Source: an uncultured Clostridium sp.
Lineage (GTDB): Bacteria > Bacillota > Clostridia > TANB77 > CAG-508
Direction: 5' to 3'
Assembly: GCA_946496115.1 (NCBI GenBank)
Contig: CAMMFK010000001.1
Span: 1 to 47,738, forward strand
DNA: 47,738 nucleotides
A program made the translations under genes and the position numbers. Shown here piece after piece: positions 1 to 7,559 of the stretch. The notes beneath the pieces were generated by a model that did not search any database, was not told the DNA's origin, and saw only the letters and a list, made by a program, of their open reading frames with translations. Numbering within the stretch: position 1 is the first letter of the stretch; the number at the start of each line of letters is the position of its first letter.

Positions 1-95
1 CTTTACATTTTAGTAACAAATTTATTACAGCTGTAGGCTTTTAGCTGATTTTATTCAAAAAAGTATTAAACAGTAACACAAATTTAATCAGAAAT

Positions 96-123
96 TTGAC
101 ATTTTATTAATTTGTGTTAAAAT
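96..123 (+). promoter_or_regulatory. Promoter of the small gene at 161-418
   Basis: TTGACA at 96-101 and TAAAAT at 118-123 are separated by 16 bp, with a TGT just before the -10. The -35 lies inside an imperfect inverted repeat (AACACAAATTTAAT at 75-88 against ATTAATTTGTGTT at 106-118), which could be an operator. Both are seen in the sequence; operator function is inference. Confidence 0.65.
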
Positions 124-160
124 AAATTTAAGATTTTTTGAGAGAAAGGGGTTGTATTTT

Positions 161-418
161 TTGGCTATTACTACATTTTCGTTTAATACTTTTGGCTACA
201 GATACACCTATGAAGTAGCTAATGATTTGTCAGACAAAGAAGCTTTACATTTTGCCTGTTTCTTAAGGAATAATATTTTACAGTTTTTTAATCATCAGAG
301 TAATGTTTTTCCAATGTTCTTTGATGTTTCCACAAAACTCCAAGAGCAAGGGTATTCTTCTTTGATTAATCGGATCGGTCGTTTAGTTACATTCACGTAT
401 CTTTCAAAATGGGAGTGA
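161..418 (+). CDS. Small orphan protein of unknown function (85 aa)
   Basis: I do not recognise the family. The TTG at 161 is preferred as start because AGAAAGGGG ends about 9 bases upstream; an in-frame TTG at 152 would leave no spacing. The product has no signal peptide or membrane segment. It has an aromatic N-terminus and a central helix-like stretch (FLRNNILQFF). The gene is a single-gene cassette: promoter at 96-123, and a terminator whose left arm overlaps the stop codon. It points against the minus-strand genes that follow. It weakly resembles the orphan at 40212-40514 (both contain an FLR..I.QF..H pattern), which is only suggestive. The reading frame is probably real because of these signals. 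Confidence 0.55.
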   Translation: MAITTFSFNTFGYRYTYEVANDLSDKEALHFACFLRNNILQFFNHQSNVFPMFFDVSTKLQEQGYSSLINRIGRLVTFTYLSKWE

Positions 419-441
419 CGCCTGTCACCCCCCTGTTTTTT
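411..441 (+). terminator. Rho-independent terminator, probably bidirectional
   Basis: GGGAGTGAC at 411-419 pairs with GTCACCCCC at 424-432 with one mismatch, and is followed on the plus strand by TGTTTTTT. It closes the 161-418 gene and, read the other way, may also stop the minus-strand phosphoesterase gene ending at 469. The arm also resembles the GC-rich palindromes scattered elsewhere in the window. Confidence 0.75.
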
Positions 442-468
442 ATACTATAGGAAAAATCGAATATTTTT

Positions 469-1191
469 CTAAACTTTATATAACTTGAAATCTAAATAAT
501 CACTACTTACTAGTTTGAAATTTATGCCTTCAATAATGCCTTCAAAAGCTTCTTTATGTGATTCACCGTGTAGATGGCCATAAAGACATGTTTTTACATT
601 GTAGTCTTTCATTATTTGAACATAGTTTGAAACTTTTAAGTTTTTGCTCTGATTGTTTGCATCATTCTTATTTTCTTCTATTATTGGTGGGTAATGCATT
701 ATACATATTATTTCTTTATCTCCAAAATTATCTACTCCACTTTGCAATGAAAGTTTTAGTCTTTCTTCTTCCCTGTGGTTCATCTTATCGCTGTTTTCTG
801 TATCATTTAATGCCCAGCCTCTTGTTCCTGCAATTATTTTGTCTTCGAATAAATAACTATTATTGTATACAAAGTCTATATTTTCAAATTTGTTTTCTTG
901 TAAAAATTCTCTCATTTTTGCAAGAGTTGTCCACCAATAATCATGATTCCCTTTTAGTAAAAGCTTTTTTCCTGGCAATTCATTCAAATATGCAAAGTCA
1001 TTATACATATCCTTTAAATGCATTTCCCATGAAAAATCTCCTGGAAGTATTACTAGATCATTGTCTTGTACAGTATTCTTCCAGTTTTCTTTTATTTTTT
1101 GTTCGTGATTTTTCCAGTTACCGCCAAATATGTCCATTGGCTTTTCTCTATTCAAAGATAGGTGTAAATCTCCTATTGCATATATTGACAT
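469..1191 (-). CDS. Calcineurin-like metallophosphoesterase
   Basis: Predicted cytoplasmic phosphohydrolase of the calcineurin-like superfamily; the substrate is unknown. The dimetal-site motifs appear in order: GDLHL (residues 7-11), GDFSWE (51-56), GNHDYWW (81-87), MHYPP, and C-terminal YGHLHGES. At 240 residues it is a complete single-domain enzyme. The ATG at 1191 is chosen because GGAG lies 8 bases upstream; an in-frame TTG at 1215 falls inside a palindrome and lacks a ribosome binding site. The gene lies downstream of tsaD in the same direction, separated by a hairpin element at 1210-1261, so co-transcription is possible but not certain. Family assignment is firm; biological role is not. 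Confidence 0.9.
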   Translation of the reverse strand: MSIYAIGDLHLSLNREKPMDIFGGNWKNHEQKIKENWKNTVQDNDLVILPGDFSWEMHLKDMYNDFAYLNELPGKKLLLKGNHDYWWTTLAKMREFLQENKFENIDFVYNNSYLFEDKIIAGTRGWALNDTENSDKMNHREEERLKLSLQSGVDNFGDKEIICIMHYPPIIEENKNDANNQSKNLKVSNYVQIMKDYNVKTCLYGHLHGESHKEAFEGIIEGINFKLVSSDYLDFKLYKV

Positions 1192-1209
1192 TTGTTCTCC
1201 AATCTCTAC

Positions 1210-1261
1210 ACACAATATATGTGCTTCCGCTACGCTAAAAGCTTTATAACATATATTGTGT
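1210..1261. repeat. Intergenic inverted repeat (13-bp arms)
   Basis: ACACAATATATGT (1210-1222) and ACATATATTGTGT (1249-1261) are perfect inverted copies around a more G+C-rich loop that itself folds (GCTT...AAGC). It sits between tsaD and the phosphoesterase gene. No T-run follows on the minus strand, so it is more like a small palindromic element or mRNA processing hairpin than a terminator. Confidence 0.7.
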
Positions 1262-1266
1262 TATGA

Positions 1267-2253
1267 TTATAATTTTAAATTTGGAACTGCATTTAATGTT
1301 AAGTCGTCTATTTTTCCATTTATGTAGTTGTAATACCCAGCTGATGCTATCATTGCCGCATTATCTGTACATAGATTTAAATCTGGCATGTAAACTTTAA
1401 TTCCTTGGTTTTGTAATTTTTCAAATTCACTTCTTATATAAGTATTTGCAGAAACTCCACCAGCTAGCACTATTTTATTTGCATTTGTTTTTTCTACTGC
1501 TAGTTTTACTTTTTCCATTAACATATCTGTAACTGCTTTTTCAAAACTTGCACATAGATTTTCTTTATTTATGTCTGGTTCTTTATGATGTAAGTTTATT
1601 ACAGCTGTTTTTATTCCGCTAAAACTAAAGTCCATTCCCTCTATATGTGTTTTTGGTAATTCTATATTTGGTATGCCTAAAGTAGCCATTTTATCTATTT
1701 TAGGACCTCCTGGGTATCCGAGTCCAATTACTCTTGCTACTTTATCAAATGCCTCTCCTATAGCATCATCCTTTGTTCTACCTAGCACTTCAAAATCCAA
1801 ATAATCTTTTACATATACTATTTGTGTATTTCCACCTGACATCATTACACATAAAAAAGGTGGCTCTAAATCTGGATAAGTTATGTAATTACCTGCAATA
1901 TGACCTTGTATGTGGTTTACTCCAACTAAAGGCTTTTTTAGAGCATAGCTTAAAGCTTTACCATAGGAAAGTCCTACAAGTAAAGCTCCAACTAAGCCTG
2001 GTCCGTATGTGCAGGCTACTGCATTTATTTGATTTAAGTCTATTTTAGCGTCTTGTACTGCTTTTTTTGTTACATCAGATATATTGTCTATGTGATTTCT
2101 TGAAGCTATTTCAGGTACAACACCGCCATATACAGTATGTATTGGTATTTGTGTGTTTATTACATTAGATAAAACTGTTCTGCCGTTTTTTACTACTGAA
2201 ACTGCTGTTTCATCACAACTAGACTCTATGCCTAATATGTATACATCCTCCAT
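1267..2253 (-). CDS. tsaD: tRNA N6-threonylcarbamoyladenosine transferase TsaD
   Basis: TsaD transfers the threonylcarbamoyl group from TC-AMP to A37 of ANN-reading tRNAs, together with TsaB and TsaE. Seen here: an ASKHA-type fold start (LGIESSCDETAVS, residues 7-19), the metal-binding NHIQGH (H114, H118), the nucleotide-binding MSGGNTQ, and LAGGVSAN. The length of 328 residues is slightly shorter than the usual 335-345, mainly at the C-terminus, where the frame ends cleanly. AGAAAGGAC precedes the ATG at 2253. tsaB and tsaE are not adjacent, so the complex is encoded at more than one locus. It starts 13 bases after the upstream protease gene ends, consistent with one operon. Confidence 0.96.
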   Translation of the reverse strand: MEDVYILGIESSCDETAVSVVKNGRTVLSNVINTQIPIHTVYGGVVPEIASRNHIDNISDVTKKAVQDAKIDLNQINAVACTYGPGLVGALLVGLSYGKALSYALKKPLVGVNHIQGHIAGNYITYPDLEPPFLCVMMSGGNTQIVYVKDYLDFEVLGRTKDDAIGEAFDKVARVIGLGYPGGPKIDKMATLGIPNIELPKTHIEGMDFSFSGIKTAVINLHHKEPDINKENLCASFEKAVTDMLMEKVKLAVEKTNANKIVLAGGVSANTYIRSEFEKLQNQGIKVYMPDLNLCTDNAAMIASAGYYNYINGKIDDLTLNAVPNLKL

Positions 2254-2266
2254 TTTATTGTCCTTT

Positions 2267-3016
2267 CTATACTAGCATTTCCACAATCGAAGCTATTAAA
2301 TTTAGTAGTCCATTATTTATTAATCCAATAAGTGGACTAATTATTAATGAAGCTATTGGTGTAATCCATATAATTATGAACACTATATATAATATTCTTT
2401 CATGTGATTCAAACCAATTTCTTGCATTTGTTGGTAAAATAGCTACTAATACTTTTGAGCCATCAAGTGGTGGTAGTGGTATTAAATTGAATACTCCTAA
2501 GCCTACATTCATTGATATTATGTATACAATAATAGTAGTAATAATTTCTCCTGTTTGTGAAATCATAAAGGCTGTTCCACCAAAGGCCAGTATTAAAGCA
2601 TAAACAATGCTAAATATTACTGCTAATATTAAATTCATCACAGGTCCTGCTAAAGCTACTAAGGCATTTCCTTTTCTTAGTGTAATTGTTCTGTTAAAAT
2701 TGTTAGGATTAATTTGTACTGGTCTACCCCATCCAAAACCTGCAAATAGAAGCATAAGCATTCCTATTGGTTCCATATGTTTAAATGGATTAAGTGTTAG
2801 TCTTCCTTGTCTTCTTGGTGTATCATCTCCAAGTCTATCTGCCATCCATGCGTGTGCAAACTCGTGAAATGTCATTGCTATAATAACGCCCGGTATGCTT
2901 AGCACTAATGCAAGCAGTGCACCCGGTGTATAGATATAATATCTTAAATTTTCAGCTATTAGGATGATAACTAATATTATCATCCAAGAATTCATTCCAA
3001 ATCCTCCAAAAAACAT
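2267..3016 (-). CDS. Site-2-type (M50 family) membrane metalloprotease
   Basis: Predicted intramembrane zinc protease of the YwhC-like branch of M50. The HEFAH motif (H51, E52, H55) lies in a hydrophobic segment, and NLIPLPPLDGSK near the C-terminal third carries the expected third metal ligand (Asp in LDG). Five or six membrane segments are visible and no PDZ domain is present, which separates it from RseP. The start is ambiguous: the ATG at 3016 has GAGGAAAG upstream, while the ATG at 2995 has GGAGG inside the first codons; I kept the longer form. The substrate cannot be inferred. The gene is 13 bases upstream of tsaD. Confidence 0.9.
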   Translation of the reverse strand: MFFGGFGMNSWMIILVIILIAENLRYYIYTPGALLALVLSIPGVIIAMTFHEFAHAWMADRLGDDTPRRQGRLTLNPFKHMEPIGMLMLLFAGFGWGRPVQINPNNFNRTITLRKGNALVALAGPVMNLILAVIFSIVYALILAFGGTAFMISQTGEIITTIIVYIISMNVGLGVFNLIPLPPLDGSKVLVAILPTNARNWFESHERILYIVFIIIWITPIASLIISPLIGLINNGLLNLIASIVEMLV

Positions 3017-3173
3017 TTTATACTTTCCTCTTATATGTTATTTACATATTCTTTCTTTTAGATTTATAAATTTTATCTTTATGTTTATATAATATTAAAA
3101 ATATCCATAAATATTTTATGAATTATATAATAATTTAGTGGTCTTACTATCTTAATTCAATAGTCGCATTATT

Positions 3174-4655
3174 CTAGTTCAAAGGTTTCATTGTTGGGAA
3201 TAACAGTATATCTCTAATTGATGCTGAATTTGTAAGTAACATTATTAATCTATCTAACCCTATTCCTAAGCCACCTGTAGGTGGAAGACCAATTTCTAGT
3301 GCATTTACAAAGTCTTCGTCCATCATACCCGCTTCTTCATCACCATTTGCTCTAGCTTCTGCTTGTTTCTTTAATCTTTCATATTGGTCTATTGGGTCAT
3401 TTAATTCTGAATAAGCATTTCCATATTCTCTTCCACCAATAAATACTTCAAATCTTTCTGTTAAGCTTGGATTATCTTTCTTTCTTTTTGTAAGTGGAGA
3501 TACTTCAACTGGATAATCCATTATAAATGTTGGTTGAATTAGTGTTTCTTCTACAAATGTTTCGAAGAATTCGTTTATTATATGTCCTCTTGTTGTTTTT
3601 CCTTCTTCTAATTCTACACCTTTTTCATCAGCTAGTTTTCTTGCTTCTTCATCAGTTTTTACTTCATTAAAGTCTATTCCTGTTACTTCTTTTATTGCAT
3701 CAATCATTGAAATTCTTTTCCAAGGTGTAGATAAGTCTAAATCTAATCCTTGATAATTTATTTGTAAAGTTCCATTTACTTTCATACATAGTCTTGTAAT
3801 TATTTCTTCTGTAATATCCATCATATCGTTGTAATCTTCATATGCTGCGTATAGTTCAACATTTGTGAATTCAGGATTATGCTTAATATCCATTCCTTCA
3901 TTTCTGAAGTTTTTGCATACTTCATAAACTTTATCAAATCCACCAACTATTAATCTTTTTAAGTTAAGCTCTGGTGCTATTCTTAGGTACATATCTATAT
4001 CTAATGTGTTATGATGTGTTTCAAATGGTCTTGCTGAGTCACCTGTGATTAGATTGTTTAGTATAGGTGTTTCAACCTCTAAATAGCCTTTTTCATCAAG
4101 TATGTTCCTTAATTCTTTTATTATCATACTTCTTTTGATGAAAGTTTCTCTAACTTCCGGATTAACTATTAAGTCTACATATCTTTGTCTGTATCTTAAA
4201 TCTGTATCCTTTAAGCCATGGAATTTTTCAGGCAATGGTTTTAAAGATTTTGTAAGTAAGGTAACTTCTTTTGCGTGAATAGATATTTCACCTGTACGTG
4301 TTTTAAATACAAACCCTGTTATTCCTATAATGTCGCCGATGTCATCTTCTTTGAATTGTTTGTAGCTTTCTTCTCCTAAATCATTTATACTAACATAACT
4401 TTGGATTTTTCCTTCACCATCTTGAATATGACAAAAAGAAGCTTTACCCATTATTCTTTTAGCCATTAGTCTTCCTGCTATGGTTACGTCTTTGCCTTCT
4501 AGTTCATCATAGTTATCTATTATTTGTTTTGTTGTATGTGTTCTATTAAATTTTGTTATTTGAAAAGGGTCTTTTCCTTCTGCTCTTAATTTATCTAACT
4601 TTTCTCTTCTAACTTGCATTAGATGATCCATATCTAATTCTTGATTCTCTTCCAT
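3174..4655 (-). CDS. lysS: Lysyl-tRNA synthetase, class II
   Basis: Charges tRNA-Lys with lysine using ATP. The 493-residue length is typical of the bacterial class II enzyme. An N-terminal OB-fold anticodon-binding domain occupies about residues 55-150. The catalytic domain follows with motif 1 (GYLEVETPIL), motif 2 (FRNEGMDIKHNPEFTNVE) and motif 3 (GLGIGLDRLIML) near the C-terminus. AAAGGAC precedes the ATG. A consensus promoter (4761-4789) immediately follows the terminator of the upstream non-coding RNA, so lysS has its own transcript with a leader of about 100 nt. That leader shows no T-box specifier or antiterminator sequence that I could find. Confidence 0.97.
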   Translation of the reverse strand: MEENQELDMDHLMQVRREKLDKLRAEGKDPFQITKFNRTHTTKQIIDNYDELEGKDVTIAGRLMAKRIMGKASFCHIQDGEGKIQSYVSINDLGEESYKQFKEDDIGDIIGITGFVFKTRTGEISIHAKEVTLLTKSLKPLPEKFHGLKDTDLRYRQRYVDLIVNPEVRETFIKRSMIIKELRNILDEKGYLEVETPILNNLITGDSARPFETHHNTLDIDMYLRIAPELNLKRLIVGGFDKVYEVCKNFRNEGMDIKHNPEFTNVELYAAYEDYNDMMDITEEIITRLCMKVNGTLQINYQGLDLDLSTPWKRISMIDAIKEVTGIDFNEVKTDEEARKLADEKGVELEEGKTTRGHIINEFFETFVEETLIQPTFIMDYPVEVSPLTKRKKDNPSLTERFEVFIGGREYGNAYSELNDPIDQYERLKKQAEARANGDEEAGMMDEDFVNALEIGLPPTGGLGIGLDRLIMLLTNSASIRDILLFPTMKPLN

Positions 4656-4760
4656 AATATTCAGTCCTTTCTCAACTACAAAATTTTATAATTATAACTA
4701 AGCATATTTCTTATAAAATTCTGAGTTTTTACATTTATTCTCTTTTCTAACCATGGTATT

Positions 4761-4789
4761 ATTATACCTTATATTCCACTTTTTGTAAA
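4761..4789 (-). promoter_or_regulatory. lysS promoter
   Basis: On the minus strand TTTACA (4784-4789), 17-bp spacer, TATAAT (4761-4766). It starts 10 bp after the terminator of the preceding RNA, which separates the two transcripts. Confidence 0.85.
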
Positions 4790-4798
4790 CCTTTTTTA

Positions 4799-4827
4799 AC
4801 AAAAAGCCCCCTCAAAAGAGGGGGCTT
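4799..4827 (-). terminator. Strong terminator of the non-coding RNA
   Basis: AAGCCCCCTC and GAGGGGGCTT form a perfect 10-bp GC-rich stem with a 4-base loop (4804-4827), followed on the minus strand by TTTTT. It is the strongest terminator in the window. Confidence 0.95.
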
Positions 4828-5096
4828 CCAAAGTCTCTGTACGAATTTGCTATTGCAAAAACAAAATAGGGCAAGTAGGTCATATACCAGCTATAAGTAA
4901 GCTCATGGACCGGCCAACAATGTGGCAAAACTAGATAATGTGCCCGAGACTTTGTAATGCTTCTACATTTCTGTTTTTTACTTGGAGGTAAGTATGAGCT
5001 TTGCAACGTCGTAGGGGGTTTTGATGTATATCAAAGCTTGTACTTATAAGGTATGCTTACAGAAATGTATTTTAATCGAATAATCGATCAGCACTG
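4801..5096 (-). ncRNA. Structured non-coding RNA of unassigned family, about 295 nt
   Basis: A self-contained transcription unit lies between recN and lysS, with a consensus promoter (5102-5130) and a strong terminator (4799-4827). No credible reading frame with a ribosome binding site lies inside. The RNA folds into at least two domains. A 5' domain (4965-5068) is closed by ACATTTCTGT/ACAGAAATGT and contains CTTATAAGTA..TACTTACCTCCAAG and CTTTG/CAAAG pairings. A 3' domain (4830-4953) is closed by AAAGTCTC/GAGACTTT, with an inner GGGCA/TGCCC helix and smaller hairpins. I find no SRP S-domain motif, no RNase P core motifs and no tmRNA acceptor. A divergent 6S RNA or a raiA-motif RNA are possible identities, but I cannot confirm either. 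Confidence 0.8.
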
Positions 5097-5101
5097 GAAA
5101 T

Positions 5102-5130
5102 ATTATACCATTTGTTTGCATTTATGTCAA
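5102..5130 (-). promoter_or_regulatory. Consensus promoter of the non-coding RNA
   Basis: On the minus strand TTGACA (5125-5130), 17-bp spacer, TATAAT (5102-5107): a full-consensus housekeeping sigma promoter. Transcription is expected to start near 5096. Confidence 0.92.
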
Positions 5131-5200
5131 CAGTTTATTTAATTTTTTCCTCACTTCATTAGAAAACTTTGTAAGAAAAAAATAATAATATTTATTTATT

Positions 5201-6820
5201 TTATGCTGATTTTCTTAATTCTATTGCATGCATTCTTGCAGTTTCAGTTATTTCACCATTAGATATTCTAGCAACTTCATTAATTACCTCATCTTCATTT
5301 AGCTTTTTAATTTGAGTGAATGTTCTACCCTCTTTAGATATTTTACTTATATAAAAGTTTTCATCACCTTTAGCACAAATGCTTGGTTGATGTGTAATAC
5401 ATAATACTTGATGGTTTTTTCCTATTAATTTAAGTTTTTCTCCAACAGATTTTGCAGCTTTTCCACTAATACCTGTATCAATTTCATCAAATATAAGTAC
5501 TGGTGTGCTGTCTGTATTGGCAAGAACCGTTTTTATTGCAAGCATTATTCTAGACATTTCTCCACCAGATGCTATTTTAGCCAATTCTTTTTCACTTTCA
5601 CCAATATTAGTTGATATATAATATTCTACTTCGTCTGTACCATTTTTGTTAAATTCTACTTGATTTATATGCGTTATAAATGTACTATTAGGCATTTCTA
5701 AGTCTGCTAATTCTTTGTTTATTTTGCTATCTAATATTTTAGCATTTGCTGTTCTAATTTCATGCATTTTATCTGCCAAATTTTGCATTTTGCTTTCCAC
5801 TTGTGCCAGATCTTGCTTTAATTTGTTATTATATTCATCTAAATTATTTATTCTGTCTATTTCTTTTTCTGTTTTTTCTTTATATTCTAGTATTTCTTCT
5901 ACACTGTTCCCATACTTTCTTTTTAAAGAATAGATTAAATCTAGTCTTTCTTCAACTTCATTTCTTTCATTTTCATCAAAATACATATCTGAATTAAGTG
6001 AAGATATATCTCTTGAAAGTTCTTGCACTTCATAATAAATGCCTTTTAGATTATTTAATGTATCATCATACTTTTTGTCTAAATCACTTATTTTTTCTAT
6101 TGCTCTTATTGCTTCATTAATTTTATCTATTGCACCTTCTCCAAGCGATAGATCTGCTTGATTTAAGCTTTTGCCTATCTTTTCTGAATTCATAAAGAAT
6201 TTTCTTTTTTCTTCTAGCTCTTCTTCTTCGCCTGATTTTAACTCTGCGTTTTCTATTTCATCAAATTCATATTGCAGAAGGCTTAATTGTCTTTGCTTTT
6301 CTTTGTCATCCCCTAGGTTAGCTTTTAATTCCTTTTTTATATCTTGTCTTTTATTATATAATTCTTTATATTCATCTTTTACTTGAAGTAAATCTTTACC
6401 TATAAAGTTGTCTAGATATTTTATATGATGCTTTGGATTTAATATTTTTTGATTGTCATTTTGACCATGTATGTCTATTATATTGCTCATAAAATCTTTT
6501 AGCTCTGTCAAAGTTACTAATCTACCATTTATTTTGCAAGAATTTCTACCATTTGAATGGATTTCTCTACTTACTATTATATTATTTTCTATTGCTAAAT
6601 CATTGTTTGGTAAATATAAATTTAGCTCAACAAAAGAATAATCCTCGCCTCTTCTTATCATTTCTTTTGAGAATCTTCCTCCACATATTATATTAATAGA
6701 GTCTATTATTAAAGTTTTACCTGCACCTGTTTCACCAGTAAGTACATTAAAGCCTTCTCCTAGCTCAATGCTTAAATCATCTATTATTCCTATATTTTTA
6801 ATATGTAGAGTTGTTATCAT
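5201..6820 (-). CDS. recN: DNA repair protein RecN
   Basis: SMC-like ATPase acting early in double-strand break repair. Seen here: Walker A GETGAGKT (residues 29-36), two long charged coiled-coil arms in the middle of the protein, the ABC signature ASGGEMSRIMLA, and Walker B PVLIFDEIDTGISG. The length is 539 residues, close to the usual 550-570. The ATG at 6820 follows AGGAGG by 8 bases. A longer open frame to 6880 is excluded because it would run through the promoter. A LexA-type box overlaps the transcription start, consistent with SOS control of recN as known in Bacillus. Confidence 0.96.
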   Translation of the reverse strand: MITTLHIKNIGIIDDLSIELGEGFNVLTGETGAGKTLIIDSINIICGGRFSKEMIRRGEDYSFVELNLYLPNNDLAIENNIIVSREIHSNGRNSCKINGRLVTLTELKDFMSNIIDIHGQNDNQKILNPKHHIKYLDNFIGKDLLQVKDEYKELYNKRQDIKKELKANLGDDKEKQRQLSLLQYEFDEIENAELKSGEEEELEEKRKFFMNSEKIGKSLNQADLSLGEGAIDKINEAIRAIEKISDLDKKYDDTLNNLKGIYYEVQELSRDISSLNSDMYFDENERNEVEERLDLIYSLKRKYGNSVEEILEYKEKTEKEIDRINNLDEYNNKLKQDLAQVESKMQNLADKMHEIRTANAKILDSKINKELADLEMPNSTFITHINQVEFNKNGTDEVEYYISTNIGESEKELAKIASGGEMSRIMLAIKTVLANTDSTPVLIFDEIDTGISGKAAKSVGEKLKLIGKNHQVLCITHQPSICAKGDENFYISKISKEGRTFTQIKKLNEDEVINEVARISNGEITETARMHAIELRKSA

Positions 6821-6832
6821 AATTTTACCTCC

Positions 6833-6880
6833 TGAACTTCTGTTCGTATATATTATACATACATTTGTTTGTGATGTCAA
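6833..6880 (-). promoter_or_regulatory. recN promoter with overlapping LexA-type (SOS) box
   Basis: On the minus strand TTGACA (6875-6880), 17-bp spacer, TATAAT (6852-6857). CGAACAGAAGTTCA (6833-6846) matches the Gram-positive LexA operator CGAAC-N4-GTTC at 9 of 9 core positions and overlaps the expected start of transcription, where a repressor would block initiation. Confidence 0.85.
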
Positions 6881-6890
6881 GATATTTATG

Positions 6891-6924
6891 CAAAAAAATA
6901 AGCATGCATTATTGCATACCTATT
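6891..6924 (-). terminator. Terminator of the infA-rplQ transcript
   Basis: The minus strand has a 12-bp stem with two G-T pairs around a 4-base loop (6897-6924), followed by seven T residues. It lies 43 bases after the rplQ stop and closes the ribosomal cluster. Confidence 0.8.
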
Positions 6925-6933
6925 TTTGTATTA

Positions 6934-6964
6934 TTTTACGAAAAGGACCGTCCCCAGCGTAAAA
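6934..6964. repeat. 31-bp palindromic repeat, copy 1
   Basis: It begins TTTTACGAAAAGGACCG and ends CCCCAGCGTAAAA, so the ends are inverted copies. It has the same length and the same first 18 bases as copy 2 at 12488-12518. It lies directly behind the rplQ stop codon (6967). Confidence 0.85.
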
Positions 6965-6966
6965 TA

Positions 6967-7488
6967 TTAAACTAATTTTAAGATAACTGTTTCTGCAGCA
7001 TCCCCTCTACGTTGACCTAATTTTATTATTTGTGTATATCCACCAACTCTACCTGTATATCTTGGTGCAATTACATTAAATAATTTATCTGTTAAGTCTA
7101 TTGGAGTACCTTCATTATCTTTTACTTTATTTAATTTTGTCATCATTTTTCTTCTAGCATTTAATCTTGATGGCTTGTCTTTTTGTCTTTTTTCCATCTT
7201 TTCTTCTTTAACAACTTTTAGGAATTCTTTTCCATTTTTGCTTTTTACTAATTCAGTTTCTTTATTTCCTTTGCTGTCACGTTTTGCTTTAACAACTTTT
7301 ACTTCAACTTCTTCAAAGTTGTCTTTTTCTTTAACAGCAAGTGCTATTAAGCTATCTACTATAGCTTTAACTTCTTTAGCTCTAGCTTCAGTTGTTTGTA
7401 TTTGCTCATGCCAAATTAGGTCTGTTGACAAATTCTTTAGCATTGCTAGTCTTATGTCAGTAGTTTTTCCTAATTTTCTATTTGCCAT
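6967..7488 (-). CDS. rplQ: Ribosomal protein L17 with a lysine-rich insertion
   Basis: Protein of the 50S subunit near the tunnel exit. The N-terminal MANRKLGKTTDIRLAML and the C-terminal GGYTQIIKLGQRRGDAAET are unmistakable L17. The protein has 173 residues, while bacterial L17 usually has 113-130. The extra length is one highly charged stretch, about residues 53-107, rich in Lys, Glu and Val. No frameshift is involved, since both flanks are in the same frame. AGGAGG precedes the ATG. It is the last gene of the infA-rplQ transcript, downstream of rpoA. Confidence 0.96.
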   Translation of the reverse strand: MANRKLGKTTDIRLAMLKNLSTDLIWHEQIQTTEARAKEVKAIVDSLIALAVKEKDNFEEVEVKVVKAKRDSKGNKETELVKSKNGKEFLKVVKEEKMEKRQKDKPSRLNARRKMMTKLNKVKDNEGTPIDLTDKLFNVIAPRYTGRVGGYTQIIKLGQRRGDAAETVILKLV

Positions 7489-7559
7489 TTTAACTTCCTC
7501 CTATTCTTGGTTACATTTCATAACCTTCGTTTTAGAAGATTATGAATCTATCTACTTGC

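Noticed and set aside
558..1238. Long plus-strand open frame opposite the phosphoesterase gene
   Set aside because: It is the antisense of a clear enzyme gene, is rich in Leu/Phe/Tyr as expected for such shadows, and has no ribosome binding site.
4656..4760. T-box riboswitch in the lysS leader
   Set aside because: No T-box consensus and no leader terminator/antiterminator pair between the promoter and the start codon.
4812..5006. Minus-strand open frame of 64 codons upstream of lysS
   Set aside because: It lies wholly inside the structured RNA, has no ribosome binding site and ends in the terminator stem; the sequence is better explained as non-coding RNA.
4801..5096. Assignment of the RNA before lysS as RNase P or SRP RNA
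   Set aside because: An ACAGAAA string occurs, but the other RNase P core sequences are missing, and the SRP GGAAGCAGC-type S-domain loop is absent.
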